Shown here one piece after another: positions 24,178 to 33,344 of a stretch of 64,000 nt of DNA (its first letter is position 1; every line of letters starts with the position of its first letter). The stretch is from NCBI RefSeq assembly GCF_045689735.1, contig NZ_CP142685.1, positions 682,001 through 746,000 on the forward strand. Direction: 5' to 3'. The notes beneath the pieces were generated by a model. The model was not told the DNA's origin and ran no database searches. It saw only the letters and a program-made list of their open reading frames with translations. Made by a program: the position numbers and the translations under genes. Origin of the DNA: Halothiobacillus sp045689735 (GTDB lineage Bacteria > Pseudomonadota > Gammaproteobacteria > Halothiobacillales > Halothiobacillaceae).

Positions 24178-26565
24178 ATGACTTCGTTCTCCCGTTTGCT
24201 TGCCGCCCAGGTATTGGGTGCGCTGTTATGGCTTCCGATTTCCGCTCAGGCGTTTGTCATTTCCGACATCAAGGTCGAAGGTTTGCGTACCGTCACCCCG
24301 AGCACACTGTTCAGTTATGTGCCGTACAAAGTCGGGGATGATTTCACGGATGCAGACAGCACCAAGGTGATTGATGCGCTGTATCAAACGGGGTTCTTCA
24401 AGACAGTCAATATTGGTCGTGGCGCGGGCAATGTGCTGATGATCGATGTACAGGAACGCCCGACGATTGCTGCGCTGGAAGTGACTGGGAACAAAAAGGT
24501 CGAAACTGAAAAGCTGCAAAAAGCCCTGAAAGATGTCGGGCTCGCGCAGGGGCGATTGCTCGATCCGCAAGCGCTCGACAAAATGAAAACCGAGTTGCAA
24601 CGGGTGTATTACAGCCTCGGTCAATATGGCGTGCAGATCGAAGTGCATGTCAAGCCGTTGGACGACAACCGGGTCTTCGTCAGTATCGATATTTATGAGG
24701 GCAAACCGGCCAGCATCCAGCAGGTGCGGATCATTGGGAACAAGGCGTTCCCCGAGTCTGAACTGCTGGGTGAACTCTCCATGCACCCAGTGCCGTGGTG
24801 GGAATTCTGGTCGAGCGCCGATCAATACTCCAAAGAAAAAATGGCGAGCGATCTGGATGCGTTGCGTGCGTTTTATCTCGATCGCGGCTACCTGAAATTT
24901 GCGGTCGATTCCACGCAGGTCACGATCACACCGGATCGCAAGCATATGGAATTGGTGATCAATATCACCGAAGGCGATCGCTATAAAGTTTCCGATGTGA
25001 AATTTACCGGCAACCTACTGCTCGATCAGAAAACCCTCGCTGAGCTGGATCAGGTGAAAAAAGGGGAATACTTCAATCGCAAAGCCGTGTTGGCGACTTC
25101 CGATGCCATTTCCAAGCGCTTGGGTAACGATGGCTATGCCCTGGCGCGGGTGCAACCGATTCCCAAAATCGACGAGGCGGACAAGACAGTCGCGCTCGAT
25201 TTCAATGTGCAGCCGGGTAATCGGGTCACCATCCGCCATGTCGAATTCACGGGTAACTTCAATACCAACGAGGAAGTGTATCGCCGGGAAATGCGGCAGA
25301 TGGAAGGCAGTTGGTATCAGGGGGACAAACTGGATCGCTCGAAGGAGCGTATTCAGCGGTTGCCCTCTGTGCAGCATGTTGAGCAAAAAGTCATTCCTGT
25401 GCCGGGCGTTGCGGATCAAGTCGATGTCGATTACGACATTACAGAGCAACTGTCCGGTTCATTCACCGCTGGGGTGGGGTACTCCCAGTCTGAAGGGGTA
25501 CTGTTCAATCTCGGGGTGAACCAGGCCAATTTCCTGGGAAGCGGTAAATCTGTTGGCATCAATTTGCAGCGCAGCTCGTATCAGACCGGCGTGCAATTCA
25601 ATTACAACAATCCGTATTTTACGGTGGATGGGGTGAGTCAAGGATTTGGCTTGTTCTATAGCCGTCAAGATGCGGCGGCCATCTCGATTTCGAAATATCT
25701 GGTGGATTCTTTCGGCGGCAACATCAATTTCGGTGTGCCACTCTCAGAGAATACCTTCGCATCGATCGCCTTTCAGGCGCAGAGCCAAAAAGTGAAGGCC
25801 ACCAGTTATTCACCGAGCTGGATTACCGGGGTGCCGGTCGTGCCCACGGGCGCCTATCCAGTCACGCCGATGGGCGCCAATGGCTATGACCTGCCGGGGC
25901 CTGGGTTTGATGGCAAGCAGTTCTATACCTTCAGCGTGATTCCGACCTTGCGCTACGACACGCGCAATAAGGCGATTTTCCCGACCAAGGGCGTCCTGCA
26001 AAGCCTGTCGCTGACGGCATCTGTGCCGGGAAGTGGTCTGGAATATTACCGGGGCGATTACAACGGACGGGTGTATCTGCCGCTGTGGGGAGACACCACG
26101 CTCTCTGCCCACGGTCAGGTGGGTTTGATTCGTGCGTATGGCAAAACCGCCAGCGAATATGGTGGGGTGAGCCAATACTACAACGGGGTGCCGCCATTCC
26201 TGAACTACTACACCGGTGGTATTCAATCCGTGCGCGGTTACCAGGATTATTCGCTTGGTCCGGTCGATTCGAACGGGGATCCCATGGGGGGCACATTCCT
26301 GACCGCCGGCGGTCTGGAGTTCATTACCCCCATGCCCTTCCTGAAGCAGAATAATTCGGTGCGTTTGTCTCTGTTCTGGGATGTCGGGAATGTGTATAGC
26401 AGTTATCACGACTTCAGTGCCCAGCAACTCCGGCAATCTGTGGGGGTTGGTTTTAACTGGATTTCGCCGGTCGGCCCCTTGGTATTCAGCCTGGCCAAGC
26501 CGATCAGTAAGAAACCCGGTGATTTGACACAGTTGTTCCAGTTCACCGTGGGGACGAGTTTCTAA
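24178..26565 (+). CDS. bamA: Outer-membrane protein assembly factor BamA
   Basis: Central barrel of the BAM complex that inserts beta-barrel proteins in the outer membrane. The 795-aa precursor has a signal peptide ending in SAQA, then FVISDIKVEGLRTV of POTRA1, five POTRA domains to about residue 425 and a 16-strand barrel; the conserved VRGYQDYSLGP (VRGF/Y-type) motif of the lid loop is present, and the last residue is Phe as required for BAM recognition. ATG 24178 (preceded by AAGGGA) gives the signal peptide; the upstream in-frame start at 24112 does not. Confidence 0.97.
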   Translation: MTSFSRLLAAQVLGALLWLPISAQAFVISDIKVEGLRTVTPSTLFSYVPYKVGDDFTDADSTKVIDALYQTGFFKTVNIGRGAGNVLMIDVQERPTIAALEVTGNKKVETEKLQKALKDVGLAQGRLLDPQALDKMKTELQRVYYSLGQYGVQIEVHVKPLDDNRVFVSIDIYEGKPASIQQVRIIGNKAFPESELLGELSMHPVPWWEFWSSADQYSKEKMASDLDALRAFYLDRGYLKFAVDSTQVTITPDRKHMELVINITEGDRYKVSDVKFTGNLLLDQKTLAELDQVKKGEYFNRKAVLATSDAISKRLGNDGYALARVQPIPKIDEADKTVALDFNVQPGNRVTIRHVEFTGNFNTNEEVYRREMRQMEGSWYQGDKLDRSKERIQRLPSVQHVEQKVIPVPGVADQVDVDYDITEQLSGSFTAGVGYSQSEGVLFNLGVNQANFLGSGKSVGINLQRSSYQTGVQFNYNNPYFTVDGVSQGFGLFYSRQDAAAISISKYLVDSFGGNINFGVPLSENTFASIAFQAQSQKVKATSYSPSWITGVPVVPTGAYPVTPMGANGYDLPGPGFDGKQFYTFSVIPTLRYDTRNKAIFPTKGVLQSLSLTASVPGSGLEYYRGDYNGRVYLPLWGDTTLSAHGQVGLIRAYGKTASEYGGVSQYYNGVPPFLNYYTGGIQSVRGYQDYSLGPVDSNGDPMGGTFLTAGGLEFITPMPFLKQNNSVRLSLFWDVGNVYSSYHDFSAQQLRQSVGVGFNWISPVGPLVFSLAKPISKKPGDLTQLFQFTVGTSF

Positions 26566-26668
26566 GGGTTCTGCCGCGCCGCCTTTGGGCGGCTTGTGCC
26601 ATAATGGCGCCCGGTTCTTGCGCTTGCCTGTTTTGTTTTTTGGTTAGATTGTTTTTAGGAGAAATTGC

Positions 26669-27187
26669 GTGAAACGCATCGTCTTGGCTCTGGTTTCCTT
26701 GATGGCCTTGGTTTCTGTTGGCGTGGCGAATGCTGCCGATGTGAAAATTGCCTTTGTGAATTCATCCACGCTGTTGGAGCAGGCGCCGCAGGCGGATATT
26801 GCGAAGAAAAAGCTGGAAAAAGAGTTTGCGCCGCGCGAGAAAGAAATTCGCGATGCACAACAGGCCGCTCAGACTCTGGAAAACAAGCTGAACCGTGATG
26901 GCGTGACCATGAGCGATTCCGAGCGCAACAAGCAAGAACAGGAGCTGAATCGTCAGTTGCGGGATTTGCAACGGCTGCAAAGCAATTTCCGGGATGATTT
27001 GAATCTTCGCAAGAATGAAGAACTTGGAAAGTTGCAGCGCGTCGTGCTGGCGGCCATTAAAGATGTCGCCAAAGCCAAAGGCTATGATCTGGTTCTCGCC
27101 GAAGGTGTGGTGTATGCCGCGCCTCAGGTAGATATCACCAATGATGTGCTGGCCAAGCTCCAACAGGATGTGAAAAACGGCAAGTAA
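26669..27187 (+). CDS. skp: OmpH/Skp periplasmic chaperone
   Basis: Trimeric holdase that carries unfolded outer-membrane proteins to BAM. The 172-aa precursor starts at GTG 26669 behind AGGAGA. The signal peptide ends VANA, then ADVKIAFVNSSTLLEQ begins the body, followed by a long coiled coil (residues about 50-125, rich in K/E/Q/R) forming the tentacles. It sits between bamA and lpxD as usual. Confidence 0.95.
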   Translation: MKRIVLALVSLMALVSVGVANAADVKIAFVNSSTLLEQAPQADIAKKKLEKEFAPREKEIRDAQQAAQTLENKLNRDGVTMSDSERNKQEQELNRQLRDLQRLQSNFRDDLNLRKNEELGKLQRVVLAAIKDVAKAKGYDLVLAEGVVYAAPQVDITNDVLAKLQQDVKNGK

Positions 27188-27216
27188 GCCGTTGATGTTT
27201 CCGAGGGACTGGACAC

Positions 27217-28293
27217 ATGCCGCGTCCTGCGTCGTTTCCCCTCACGGTGGCTGCCCTGGCTGAGCGTCTGGGCGCTGTCGTGGCTGGCGGCTGCGCCGAG
27301 CGGATACTTTTGGGCGTTGCGTCCCTTCGCTCGGCGACTTCTACCGACCTGTCGTTTTTTTCCGGTGCGCGGCGCGGCATTCAACCCGAGAATACCCGTG
27401 CGGGTGCCGTGCTCTGTCGGGCAGAAGACGCCGATCGCCTGCCCGCGGATACCGCCCGTCTCATTGTAGAAAAGCCTCAATCGGCCTTTGTCTTGGCTGC
27501 TCAGTGGATGTATCCGCCCGCAGCCCGTACGCCACCCGGGATTGACCCGAGTGCCCGAATTCATCCCTCCGCACAATTGGGCGAGCAGGTCACGGTGGGG
27601 GCTTATGCCATCATCGGTGCCGATTGTGTGATTGGCGAGAGGGCTGTCATCGGGGCAGGGTCGGTTTTGGGCGAGCGGGTAGAAATTGGGGCACAGACCG
27701 AGCTGATCGCCCGAGTCACCGTGCTGGAGGATTGCTCGCTGGGCGCGCGGTGTCTGGTTCAGCCGGGCGTTGTCATTGGGAGCGATGGCTTTGGCCTGGT
27801 CAACGAGTCCGGTCGCTGGCAGCGTGTTCCCCAGCTCGGTCGGGTGCGGATTGGCGATGATGTGGATATCGGCGCGAATACCACGATTGATCGAGGGGCG
27901 TTGGATGACACCTTGATCGCTGATGGCGTCAAAATCGATAACCTGGTGCAGATTGCCCACAATGTCGAGATCGGCGCCCATTCGGCGATTGCCGGTTGCG
28001 CCGGCCTGGCTGGCTCGAGCATCGTCGGGCGCCATTGCACCCTGGGTGGCGGGGTCGGTCTGGCAGGGCATCTCAGCCTGGCTGATGGTGTTCATGTGAC
28101 GGGGATGTCCATGGTGACCCGATCGATCCACCAGGCGGGAATCTATTCCGCTGGTACCCCGCTGGATACCAACGAGCGTTGGCACAAGAATGCCGCGCGG
28201 TTTAAACAACTCGACCGCATGGCGCAGCGGCTGGCCGCGCTTGAAGCGCGCCTTGCGGACTCTCTTTACTCTGATGTTCCGGAGGCTCCGTGA
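27217..28293 (+). CDS. lpxD: UDP-3-O-(3-hydroxyacyl)glucosamine N-acyltransferase
   Basis: Third step of lipid A synthesis. The 358-aa protein has an N-terminal uridine-binding domain and a left-handed beta-helix of hexapeptide repeats from about residue 105 to 310, with IAHNVEIGAHSAIAGCAGLA containing the catalytic His. Its stop overlaps the GTG start of fabZ (GTGA). Confidence 0.96.
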   Translation: MPRPASFPLTVAALAERLGAVVAGGCAERILLGVASLRSATSTDLSFFSGARRGIQPENTRAGAVLCRAEDADRLPADTARLIVEKPQSAFVLAAQWMYPPAARTPPGIDPSARIHPSAQLGEQVTVGAYAIIGADCVIGERAVIGAGSVLGERVEIGAQTELIARVTVLEDCSLGARCLVQPGVVIGSDGFGLVNESGRWQRVPQLGRVRIGDDVDIGANTTIDRGALDDTLIADGVKIDNLVQIAHNVEIGAHSAIAGCAGLAGSSIVGRHCTLGGGVGLAGHLSLADGVHVTGMSMVTRSIHQAGIYSAGTPLDTNERWHKNAARFKQLDRMAQRLAALEARLADSLYSDVPEAP

Positions 28294-28751
28294 CTACTGC
28301 CCCCCAAGGTATTCCAATTCAGGAGATCATGAATCTTCTGCCCCATCGTTATCCGTTTCTGTTGATTGACCGGGTATTGGACTGGGTTGCCAATGATTAT
28401 TTGGTGGCAATCAAGAATGTCACCATGAATGAACCCTTTTTCCAGGGGCATTTTCCGGTTCGGCCGGTCATGCCGGGGGTGCTGATCACCGAGGCCATGG
28501 CTCAGGCGACGGGCGTTCTGGCCTTTCGGAGTCAAGGGGTGGTGCCGAATCCAGATTCCCTCTACATGCTGGTTGGTTTGGATGAAGTGAGTTTTCGTCG
28601 GATGGTGGAGCCGGGCGATCAACTGATCATTCGGGTCGAGCTCAAACGCCTGGTGCGCGGCATGGGAATTTTCCAGTGTGAAGCGCATGTCGGGGACGAG
28701 TTGGCGGCCAAGGCGCTGATCAAGTGCGTGGCTAAGGATGTGGCTGCGTGA
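28290..28751 (+). CDS. fabZ: 3-hydroxyacyl-ACP dehydratase FabZ
   Basis: Dehydrates 3-hydroxyacyl-ACP in fatty-acid elongation. The 153-aa hot-dog protein has LLPHRYPFLLIDRV (catalytic His), FFQGHFPVRPVMPGVLITEA (catalytic Glu helix) and typical length. GTG start at 28290; GTGA overlaps at both ends couple it to lpxD and lpxA, which compete for the same 3-hydroxyacyl-ACP pool. Confidence 0.97.
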   Translation: MTTAPQGIPIQEIMNLLPHRYPFLLIDRVLDWVANDYLVAIKNVTMNEPFFQGHFPVRPVMPGVLITEAMAQATGVLAFRSQGVVPNPDSLYMLVGLDEVSFRRMVEPGDQLIIRVELKRLVRGMGIFQCEAHVGDELAAKALIKCVAKDVAA

Positions 28752-29515
28752 TTCATCCAACGGCCCTCATTGGATCAGAGGCAAAGATTGATCCCAATGT
28801 GACGGTTGGTGCCTTCGTCGTCATTGAAGGCGCGGTCGAAATCGGCGCCGGGACGCAGATTGATAGCCATGTGGTGATCAAAGGCCCTTGTCGGATTGGG
28901 CGCGATAACCACATTTTTTCGCATGCGGTGATCGGCGAGGTGCCGCAGGACTTGAAATTCCACGGCGAACATTCCCGCGTTGAGATCGGGGATCGGAATC
29001 AGATTCGGGAGTTCGTCACCATTCATCGGGGAACCGAGGGCGGTGGCGCAGTGACACGGATCGGCTCGGATGGGCTGTTGATGGCCTACGCGCATGTCGC
29101 TCACGATTGTCAGTTGGGGGATCATGTCATTCTGGCGAATGCCGCATCGCTTGCCGGACATGTCACGGTGGGCGATTACGCCATTTTCGGTGGCTTTGCC
29201 GTCGCGCATCAATTCTGCCGCATCGGCGCGCATGCTTTTATTGGGGGTTTTAGCAAAGTCTCCAAGGATGTGCCGCCCTTCGTGATGGCTGATGGCGCGC
29301 GCGCGCGCGCGGTTGGCTTGAATAAAGAAGGCTTGCGCCGTCGCCAGTTTTCTTCCGAAACCATCACACTGCTGAACCGCTGTTTCCGCCAATTGGTGAA
29401 AAAACAAGGGGATGAGATGGTCTGGGCAGAATTTGAACAGCTCGCGGAACACGATCCGGCCTTGCAACAATTGATCGAATTTATTCGACAAAGTCCGCGC
29501 GGCATTATCCGGTGA
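28748..29515 (+). CDS. lpxA: UDP-N-acetylglucosamine acyltransferase
   Basis: First step of lipid A synthesis. The 255-aa hexapeptide-repeat protein begins IHPTALIGSEAKIDPNVTVG and contains AHVAHDCQLGDHVI with the catalytic His. A (GC)7G run at 29295-29309 encodes GARARA, a possible slippage site. lpxB, normally next, is absent; fumC begins 8 bp after the stop. Confidence 0.97.
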   Translation: MIHPTALIGSEAKIDPNVTVGAFVVIEGAVEIGAGTQIDSHVVIKGPCRIGRDNHIFSHAVIGEVPQDLKFHGEHSRVEIGDRNQIREFVTIHRGTEGGGAVTRIGSDGLLMAYAHVAHDCQLGDHVILANAASLAGHVTVGDYAIFGGFAVAHQFCRIGAHAFIGGFSKVSKDVPPFVMADGARARAVGLNKEGLRRRQFSSETITLLNRCFRQLVKKQGDEMVWAEFEQLAEHDPALQQLIEFIRQSPRGIIR

Positions 29516-29522
29516 GTTGAGG

Positions 29523-30884
29523 ATGACAGCACAAACCCGCATCGAACACGATAGCCTCGGCACCGTCGTTTTACCGGCGGATGCCTTGTGGGGAGCGCAA
29601 ACCCAGCGCGCCATCGAAAATTTCCCCGTGAGCGGCCAACCGTTACCGCCGTTATTCATCCAGGCATTGGCACGGGTCAAAGCGGCCTGTGCCCAGGCGA
29701 ATCAGGCGCTCGGGTTGCTGTCCGCCGAGGCTTGTTCGGCGATCACGGCGGCGGCAGCCGAGATTCAGCACGGCGCGCATTTGGATGCGTTCCCGATTGA
29801 TGTGTATCAAACGGGCTCGGGCACCAGTACGAATATGAATGCCAACGAGGTCATCGCTCGACTGGCGGCGCAGCGCGGCGTTACGGTGCATCCCAACGAT
29901 CATGTCAATATGAGCCAGAGCTCGAATGATGTGATTCCCACCGCATTGCGGGTGGCGGCGGTCGAAGCGGTGACGGGGGCACTCATCCCGGCGATGGATC
30001 ACATCCGTGCCGTACTGCGCGTGCGCGCGGCGGAACTGGCGACGGTGACCAAGACAGGGCGGACGCATTTGATGGATGCGATGCCGATCCGGTTCGATCA
30101 GGTACTGCTGACCTATGAGGCGCAACTGACGGGTGCGGCCTTGAGCATTGCCCAGGCGACCGACCGGATGCGGGCGCTGCCGCAAGGCGGAACCGCCGTT
30201 GGTACGGGCATCAATGCACCGGCCGGATTTGTCGACGCCTTCCTGCAAGCACTGAATGGTGACTCGGGCAGTTATCGCGCCATGCCCCTGCCATCGGTCG
30301 GCATGGCTGCGCAAGACGAACCGGTCGCACTCTCGGCGGCGCTGCGCGGCCTGGCCGTGGTGCTGATGAAGCTGACCAACGATTTGCGGCTGATGAACTC
30401 CGGCCCGCTTGCTGGGCTGTCAGAAATCAGCCTGCCGGATCTACAGCCCGGCAGTTCGATCATGCCAGGCAAAGTGAATCCCGTGGTGCCCGAGTCGGTT
30501 GCGATGGTCGCGATGCAGGTACAGGGGCTGGATACGGCGATTGCACTCGCCGGGCAGTCCGGATTGTTTGAACTCAATGTCGCGCTGCCCTTGATCGCCA
30601 ATAACCTGCTGCAATCCATCACCCTGCTCAGTCAAGCCTTGCGATTATTGGCGGACAAAGCGCTGGCCGGTTTCCGGGTCAATCAGGCAAATCTTGCGGC
30701 GGCGCTGGATAAAAACCCGATTTTAGTGACGGCATTGAATCCCGTGATCGGCTATGAACTTGGGGCGAAAATTGCCAAACGCGCTTATGCCGAGCGGCGG
30801 AGCGTGAAAGAAATCGCCCGGGAAATGACGGATCTGGATGAGACGACACTGGAGCGTCTGCTCAATCCCGCTCATTTGACCTGA
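29523..30884 (+). CDS. fumC: Class II fumarate hydratase
   Basis: Interconverts fumarate and malate; oxygen-stable, iron-free. The 453-aa protein has TGSGTSTNMNANEV, NMSQSSNDVIPTALRVA, TGRTHLMDAMPI and the superfamily signature GSSIMPGKVNP. ATG 29523 is preferred to the TTG at 29517 close to the lpxA stop. It takes the place where lpxB would be expected, so a rearrangement occurred here; it is the last gene before the mobile-DNA region. Confidence 0.95.
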   Translation: MTAQTRIEHDSLGTVVLPADALWGAQTQRAIENFPVSGQPLPPLFIQALARVKAACAQANQALGLLSAEACSAITAAAAEIQHGAHLDAFPIDVYQTGSGTSTNMNANEVIARLAAQRGVTVHPNDHVNMSQSSNDVIPTALRVAAVEAVTGALIPAMDHIRAVLRVRAAELATVTKTGRTHLMDAMPIRFDQVLLTYEAQLTGAALSIAQATDRMRALPQGGTAVGTGINAPAGFVDAFLQALNGDSGSYRAMPLPSVGMAAQDEPVALSAALRGLAVVLMKLTNDLRLMNSGPLAGLSEISLPDLQPGSSIMPGKVNPVVPESVAMVAMQVQGLDTAIALAGQSGLFELNVALPLIANNLLQSITLLSQALRLLADKALAGFRVNQANLAAALDKNPILVTALNPVIGYELGAKIAKRAYAERRSVKEIAREMTDLDETTLERLLNPAHLT

Positions 30885-31101
30885 GCGAGATCCGAGTCAA
30901 TTGCCTTGCGGCAAGACTAATAAAGGCACCTCGAAAAACCTACTGCGCAGTTCGATAACTGTGTCGCGTGCTCGTTAACGTGAAGCTGGCGCAGGCCCGC
31001 TGTTACTTGTTCTCGAACTTACCCGTAATATTTTTTCGACGCACCCCAGTGTCGAAGCTCAGAGGAAGTGCCGCTTGCGGCGCGTCTCTTGGAGCGCGGT
31101 G

Positions 31102-31218
31102 TTAGCCCGCATCGGAAACATCTGTGTGAAAATCGCTCTCATGAATGAGTAGGATGCGCACTCCGTTTTTACGCAACACAACGGCCTTTTCGACCTTGCG
31201 GCCGTGGCAAGCGTATGT
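31102..31218 (-). pseudogene. C-terminal fragment (about 39 codons) of an unknown gene
   Basis: Just beyond the broken end of the IS3 element, a leftward frame reads ACHGRKVEKAVVLRKNG and continues ILLIHESDF to a TAA at 31102-31104. Its even charge pattern looks like the real tail of a protein whose front was lost. No family recognised. The 30885-31101 stretch holds no gene I can support. Confidence 0.35.
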
Positions 31219-31219
31219 C

Positions 31220-31850
31220 CAGGCTTGCCCGGTTCGATTAGGCGCAGGGCGATGCCGTGGCGATGTGCCCAGGTCTGCATGGCTCGGCCGGTAAATTCTT
31301 TGCCATTGTCCGTTCGGATGATTGATGGCCTGCCGCGGAGCGCACAGACCTCGTCCAGCAACCGCACCAAGTGCTCGCCACCGATCGCATGTGCCGGGAT
31401 CACGGCCACCGCCTCGTGCGTGGCATCATCGACAATCGCCAGGCACTTGAGCGCACGACCCGAGGCGATACGGTCGAAGACAAAGTCCATCGACCAGATC
31501 TCATTGGCCGCACCCGGTCGGATCAGCGGTTGCCGATCCGCCGGCGGGATTTTCTTGCGTCGGCGTCGGCGCACCTGCAGATTCTCCTGGGCGTATAGGC
31601 GCTCCACGCGCTTGTGATTGACCCGCTGTCCGGCTTGACGCAGCTTGAGGTAGATCATGGGCGCGCCATAGCGGCGATACCGCTGCGCCATCTCCACGAT
31701 CTGCTGGCGCAGTTCGGTATTACCGTCCGGCCTCCGTACATATCGCAAGGCCGAGGCACTCATGCCGACAACCCACAGGGCACGCCGTTCACTCATGCCG
31801 CTCTGTCGCATGAACCGCACCACCGCCCGGCGCGCCGGTGCGGTCACCAC
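31220..31850 (-). pseudogene. IS3-family transposase orfB, 3'-truncated
   Basis: DDE integrase-type transposase in the -1 frame after orfA (GTG 31850 overlaps the orfA stop, the usual programmed frameshift arrangement). HTH_21 region NHKRVERLYAQENLQVRRRR, then the rve domain with first Asp in IWSMDFVFD and second in IIRTDNGKEFTG are present. The third catalytic residue (Glu after GKPNQN in intact relatives) is lost because homology stops at GKP; the frame then reads unrelated sequence to 31059. Inactive. Confidence 0.85.
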
Positions 31851-32107
31851 TTTTTTCGAAGGACTTCCTTCGTCACTTCGTTCTCCAGTAGTGCTTCGGC
31901 CAGCAGCTTCTTCAGCCGAGCGTTTTCCGACTCCAGCGCCTTGAGCCGTTTCGCGTCAGATACCTCCATGCCGCCAAACTTACTGCGCCAGAGGTAGTAA
32001 CTGGCCTCCGAAAAGCCATGCTGCCGACACAACTCCTTGACCGGGACACCGGCGTCCGCCTCCTGCAAAAATCCAATGATCTGTTCTTCACTGTAGCGTT
32101 TCTTCAT
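31844..32107 (-). CDS. IS3-family transposase orfA
   Basis: An 87-aa HTH protein beginning MKKRYSEEQIIGFLQEADAG, followed by CRQHGFSEASYYLWRSKFGG and a leucine zipper (ALESENARLKKLL). It binds the IS ends and normally feeds into OrfAB by frameshifting. It is nearly identical to the copy at 34136 (one Val/Ile change seen). Intact itself, but its orfB partner is truncated. Confidence 0.9.
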   Translation of the reverse strand: MKKRYSEEQIIGFLQEADAGVPVKELCRQHGFSEASYYLWRSKFGGMEVSDAKRLKALESENARLKKLLAEALLENEVTKEVLRKKW

Positions 32108-32175
32108 GTCCAATCTCCTCGCTTCACGGGATTGGACTCTAAATGCCAGTGCTACTCAAATTCGGGGTAACGTCG

Positions 32176-32245
32176 CTTGGATTGCTTCATCATGGCTCCA
32201 TATCTCTTGGAAAAAGGAGCCTCCTCAAAATGCGGGGCGGTTCAC
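32176..32245 (-). mobile_element. Solo left end of a second IS3-type element
   Basis: These 70 bp match, in reverse orientation, the left end of the element at 32826: terminal GTGAACCGCCCCGCATTTTG, the hairpin GAGGAGGCTCC..., and the first codons of orfA (MKQSK). The remainder was replaced by IS3 copy 1. Confidence 0.8.
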
Positions 32246-32404
32246 GGGCATTGGGAGACAGAGGAGTTTTAACCGTTCAAGCTCAGGGTCGCTGTGCGAC
32301 TTTATCGCGCAGCCCCACCCCCTAGCCTTGCCCGCATCCATTGATTCTGCTAAATTGCGCGCCTGTTTTGCTGGCGTTCCTTTGCGCTTTTTGTAAAACA
32401 TTCA

Positions 32405-32495
32405 GGAGCGGTGTCCGAGTGGTTGAAGGAGCACGCCTGGAAAGTGTGTATACGGTAACCCCGTATCGAGGGTTCGAATCCCTCTCGCTCCGCCA
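32405..32495 (+). tRNA. tRNA-Ser(GGA)
   Basis: Cloverleaf with acceptor GGAGCGG/TCGCTCC (one G-U), D arm CCGAGTGG, anticodon loop CTGGAAA with GGA, a long class II variable arm (TATACGG/CCGTATC), T arm GGGTTCGAATCCC and encoded CCA at 32493-32495. It reads UCC/UCU serine codons. Confidence 0.95.
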
Positions 32496-32825
32496 TTTTT
32501 CATGCATATTTGTTTGATTCTAAAGCAAATTGCAAACAAACATGATTGCCGTGCCCACACTAATGCCCACACTTTGATGTTTGGTAGGAAAGTGCGGTGA
32601 CTTGATCGTCTGGCTTCTTCTGTTTTCTTTCAACGAAAAAACATCCCAGATCAGAGCCGCCACCCTTGGTGAGCCGAGATGTATTTCAATGCCCCAGGGC
32701 ATCCACGCGGTAGCGTCCGTCAAGCTGGTGTAAATTCGTCTCCGGCAGGTTGAGTAATTTCTACGCTGCCGCCGGCAAGCGCGCAAGCTCGACACTCGCA
32801 TCCGGAATTTCCGTCATCGAATGTT
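32496..32825. other. Gene-free stretch after tRNA-Ser
   Basis: About 330 bp with no supported gene. A doubled gcccacac (near 32552 and 32567), just past the tRNA 3' end, hints at degraded integrated DNA, but no integrase motif survives. Confidence 0.4.
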
Positions 32826-32879
32826 GTGAACCGCCCCGCATTTTGAGGAGGCTCCTTTTTCCAAGAGAATGGAGCCATG

Positions 32880-33008
32880 ATGAAGCAATCCAAGACCAAC
32901 AAATATTCCCCCGAAGTACGCGAACGCGCGGTGCGCATAGTGCAGGAGCACCGTGGCGAATACGCCTCCGTGTGGGCAGCAAGGGGGACAGCTACGACAA
33001 CGCCCTAG
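32880..33008 (+). pseudogene. orfA 5' fragment of the deleted IS
   Basis: Begins MKQSKTNKYSPEVRERAVRI, the usual IS3-family OrfA start (HTH_Tnp_1). At about codon 32 (EYASVWAA) the reading moves into orfB sequence and stops at TAG 33006-33008. Confidence 0.8.
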
Positions 33009-33217
33009 CCGGGACGATCAATGGGCTGTATAAGGCGGAGCTGATCCATAGGCGCGGGATGTGGAAAACGCGGGAATCCCTCGAACTGGCGACGCTGGAA
33101 TGGGTGCACTGGTTCAACCACCAACGACTCCTTGAACCGATAGGCTATATCCCTCCGGCAGAAGCTGAGGCAAACTACTACCGCCACCTCGCCAACCAGG
33201 ACGCGGTGGCAGCTTGA
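32970..33217 (+). pseudogene. orfB 3' fragment of the deleted IS
   Basis: The end of an IS3 transposase: KGDSYDNALAGTINGLYKAE (with the position of the catalytic Glu in the family's AETINGLYK now Gly), then WVHWFNHQRLLEPIGYIPPA and EAEANYY. The catalytic front half is absent. Confidence 0.85.
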
Positions 33218-33260
33218 CTTAAACTCAACGGCCTCCACGAAAGTCGGGGCGGTTCACCAG

Positions 33261-33344
33261 GTGCTCAAGGGATTACAAGTGGATGAGGTGGTGAGTATGG
33301 GGCAGCAGGCTATGCATGTGAGTTTGGTGAAGGAGGATGTATGA
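33261..33344 (+). pseudogene. 3' end of an unknown gene cut by the IS
   Basis: Starting 4 bp after the IS end, an open frame of 27 codons (VLKGLQVDEVVSMGQQAMHV then SLVKEDV) runs to a TGA at 33342 that overlaps the next ATG in ATGA. This coupling suggests it is the genuine end of the first gene of a small operon. Function unknown. Confidence 0.45.

Larger units (their letters stand above)
31220..32176 (-). mobile_element. Truncated IS3-family element, copy 1
   Basis: Leftward IS3-type element with orfA and about three quarters of orfB. The 5' end (complement reading GCGACGTTACCCCGAATTTG from 32176) is shared with copy 2 at 34067. The 3' part of orfB and the right inverted repeat are missing after GKP near 31220. 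It joins directly to a solo left end of a different IS at 32176-32245, suggesting insertion into or recombination with it. Confidence 0.85.
32826..33257 (+). mobile_element. Internally deleted IS3-type element (432 bp)
   Basis: Flanked by inverted ends: GTGAACCGCCCCG at 32826 and CGGGGCGGTTCAC ending at 33257. Between them the first 32 codons or so of orfA are joined directly to the last 80 codons of orfB, about 1 kb being absent relative to normal IS3 elements. Both ends remain, so it could in principle be moved by a transposase supplied in trans. No clear target duplication was found (flanks atgtt / caggt). Confidence 0.85.
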
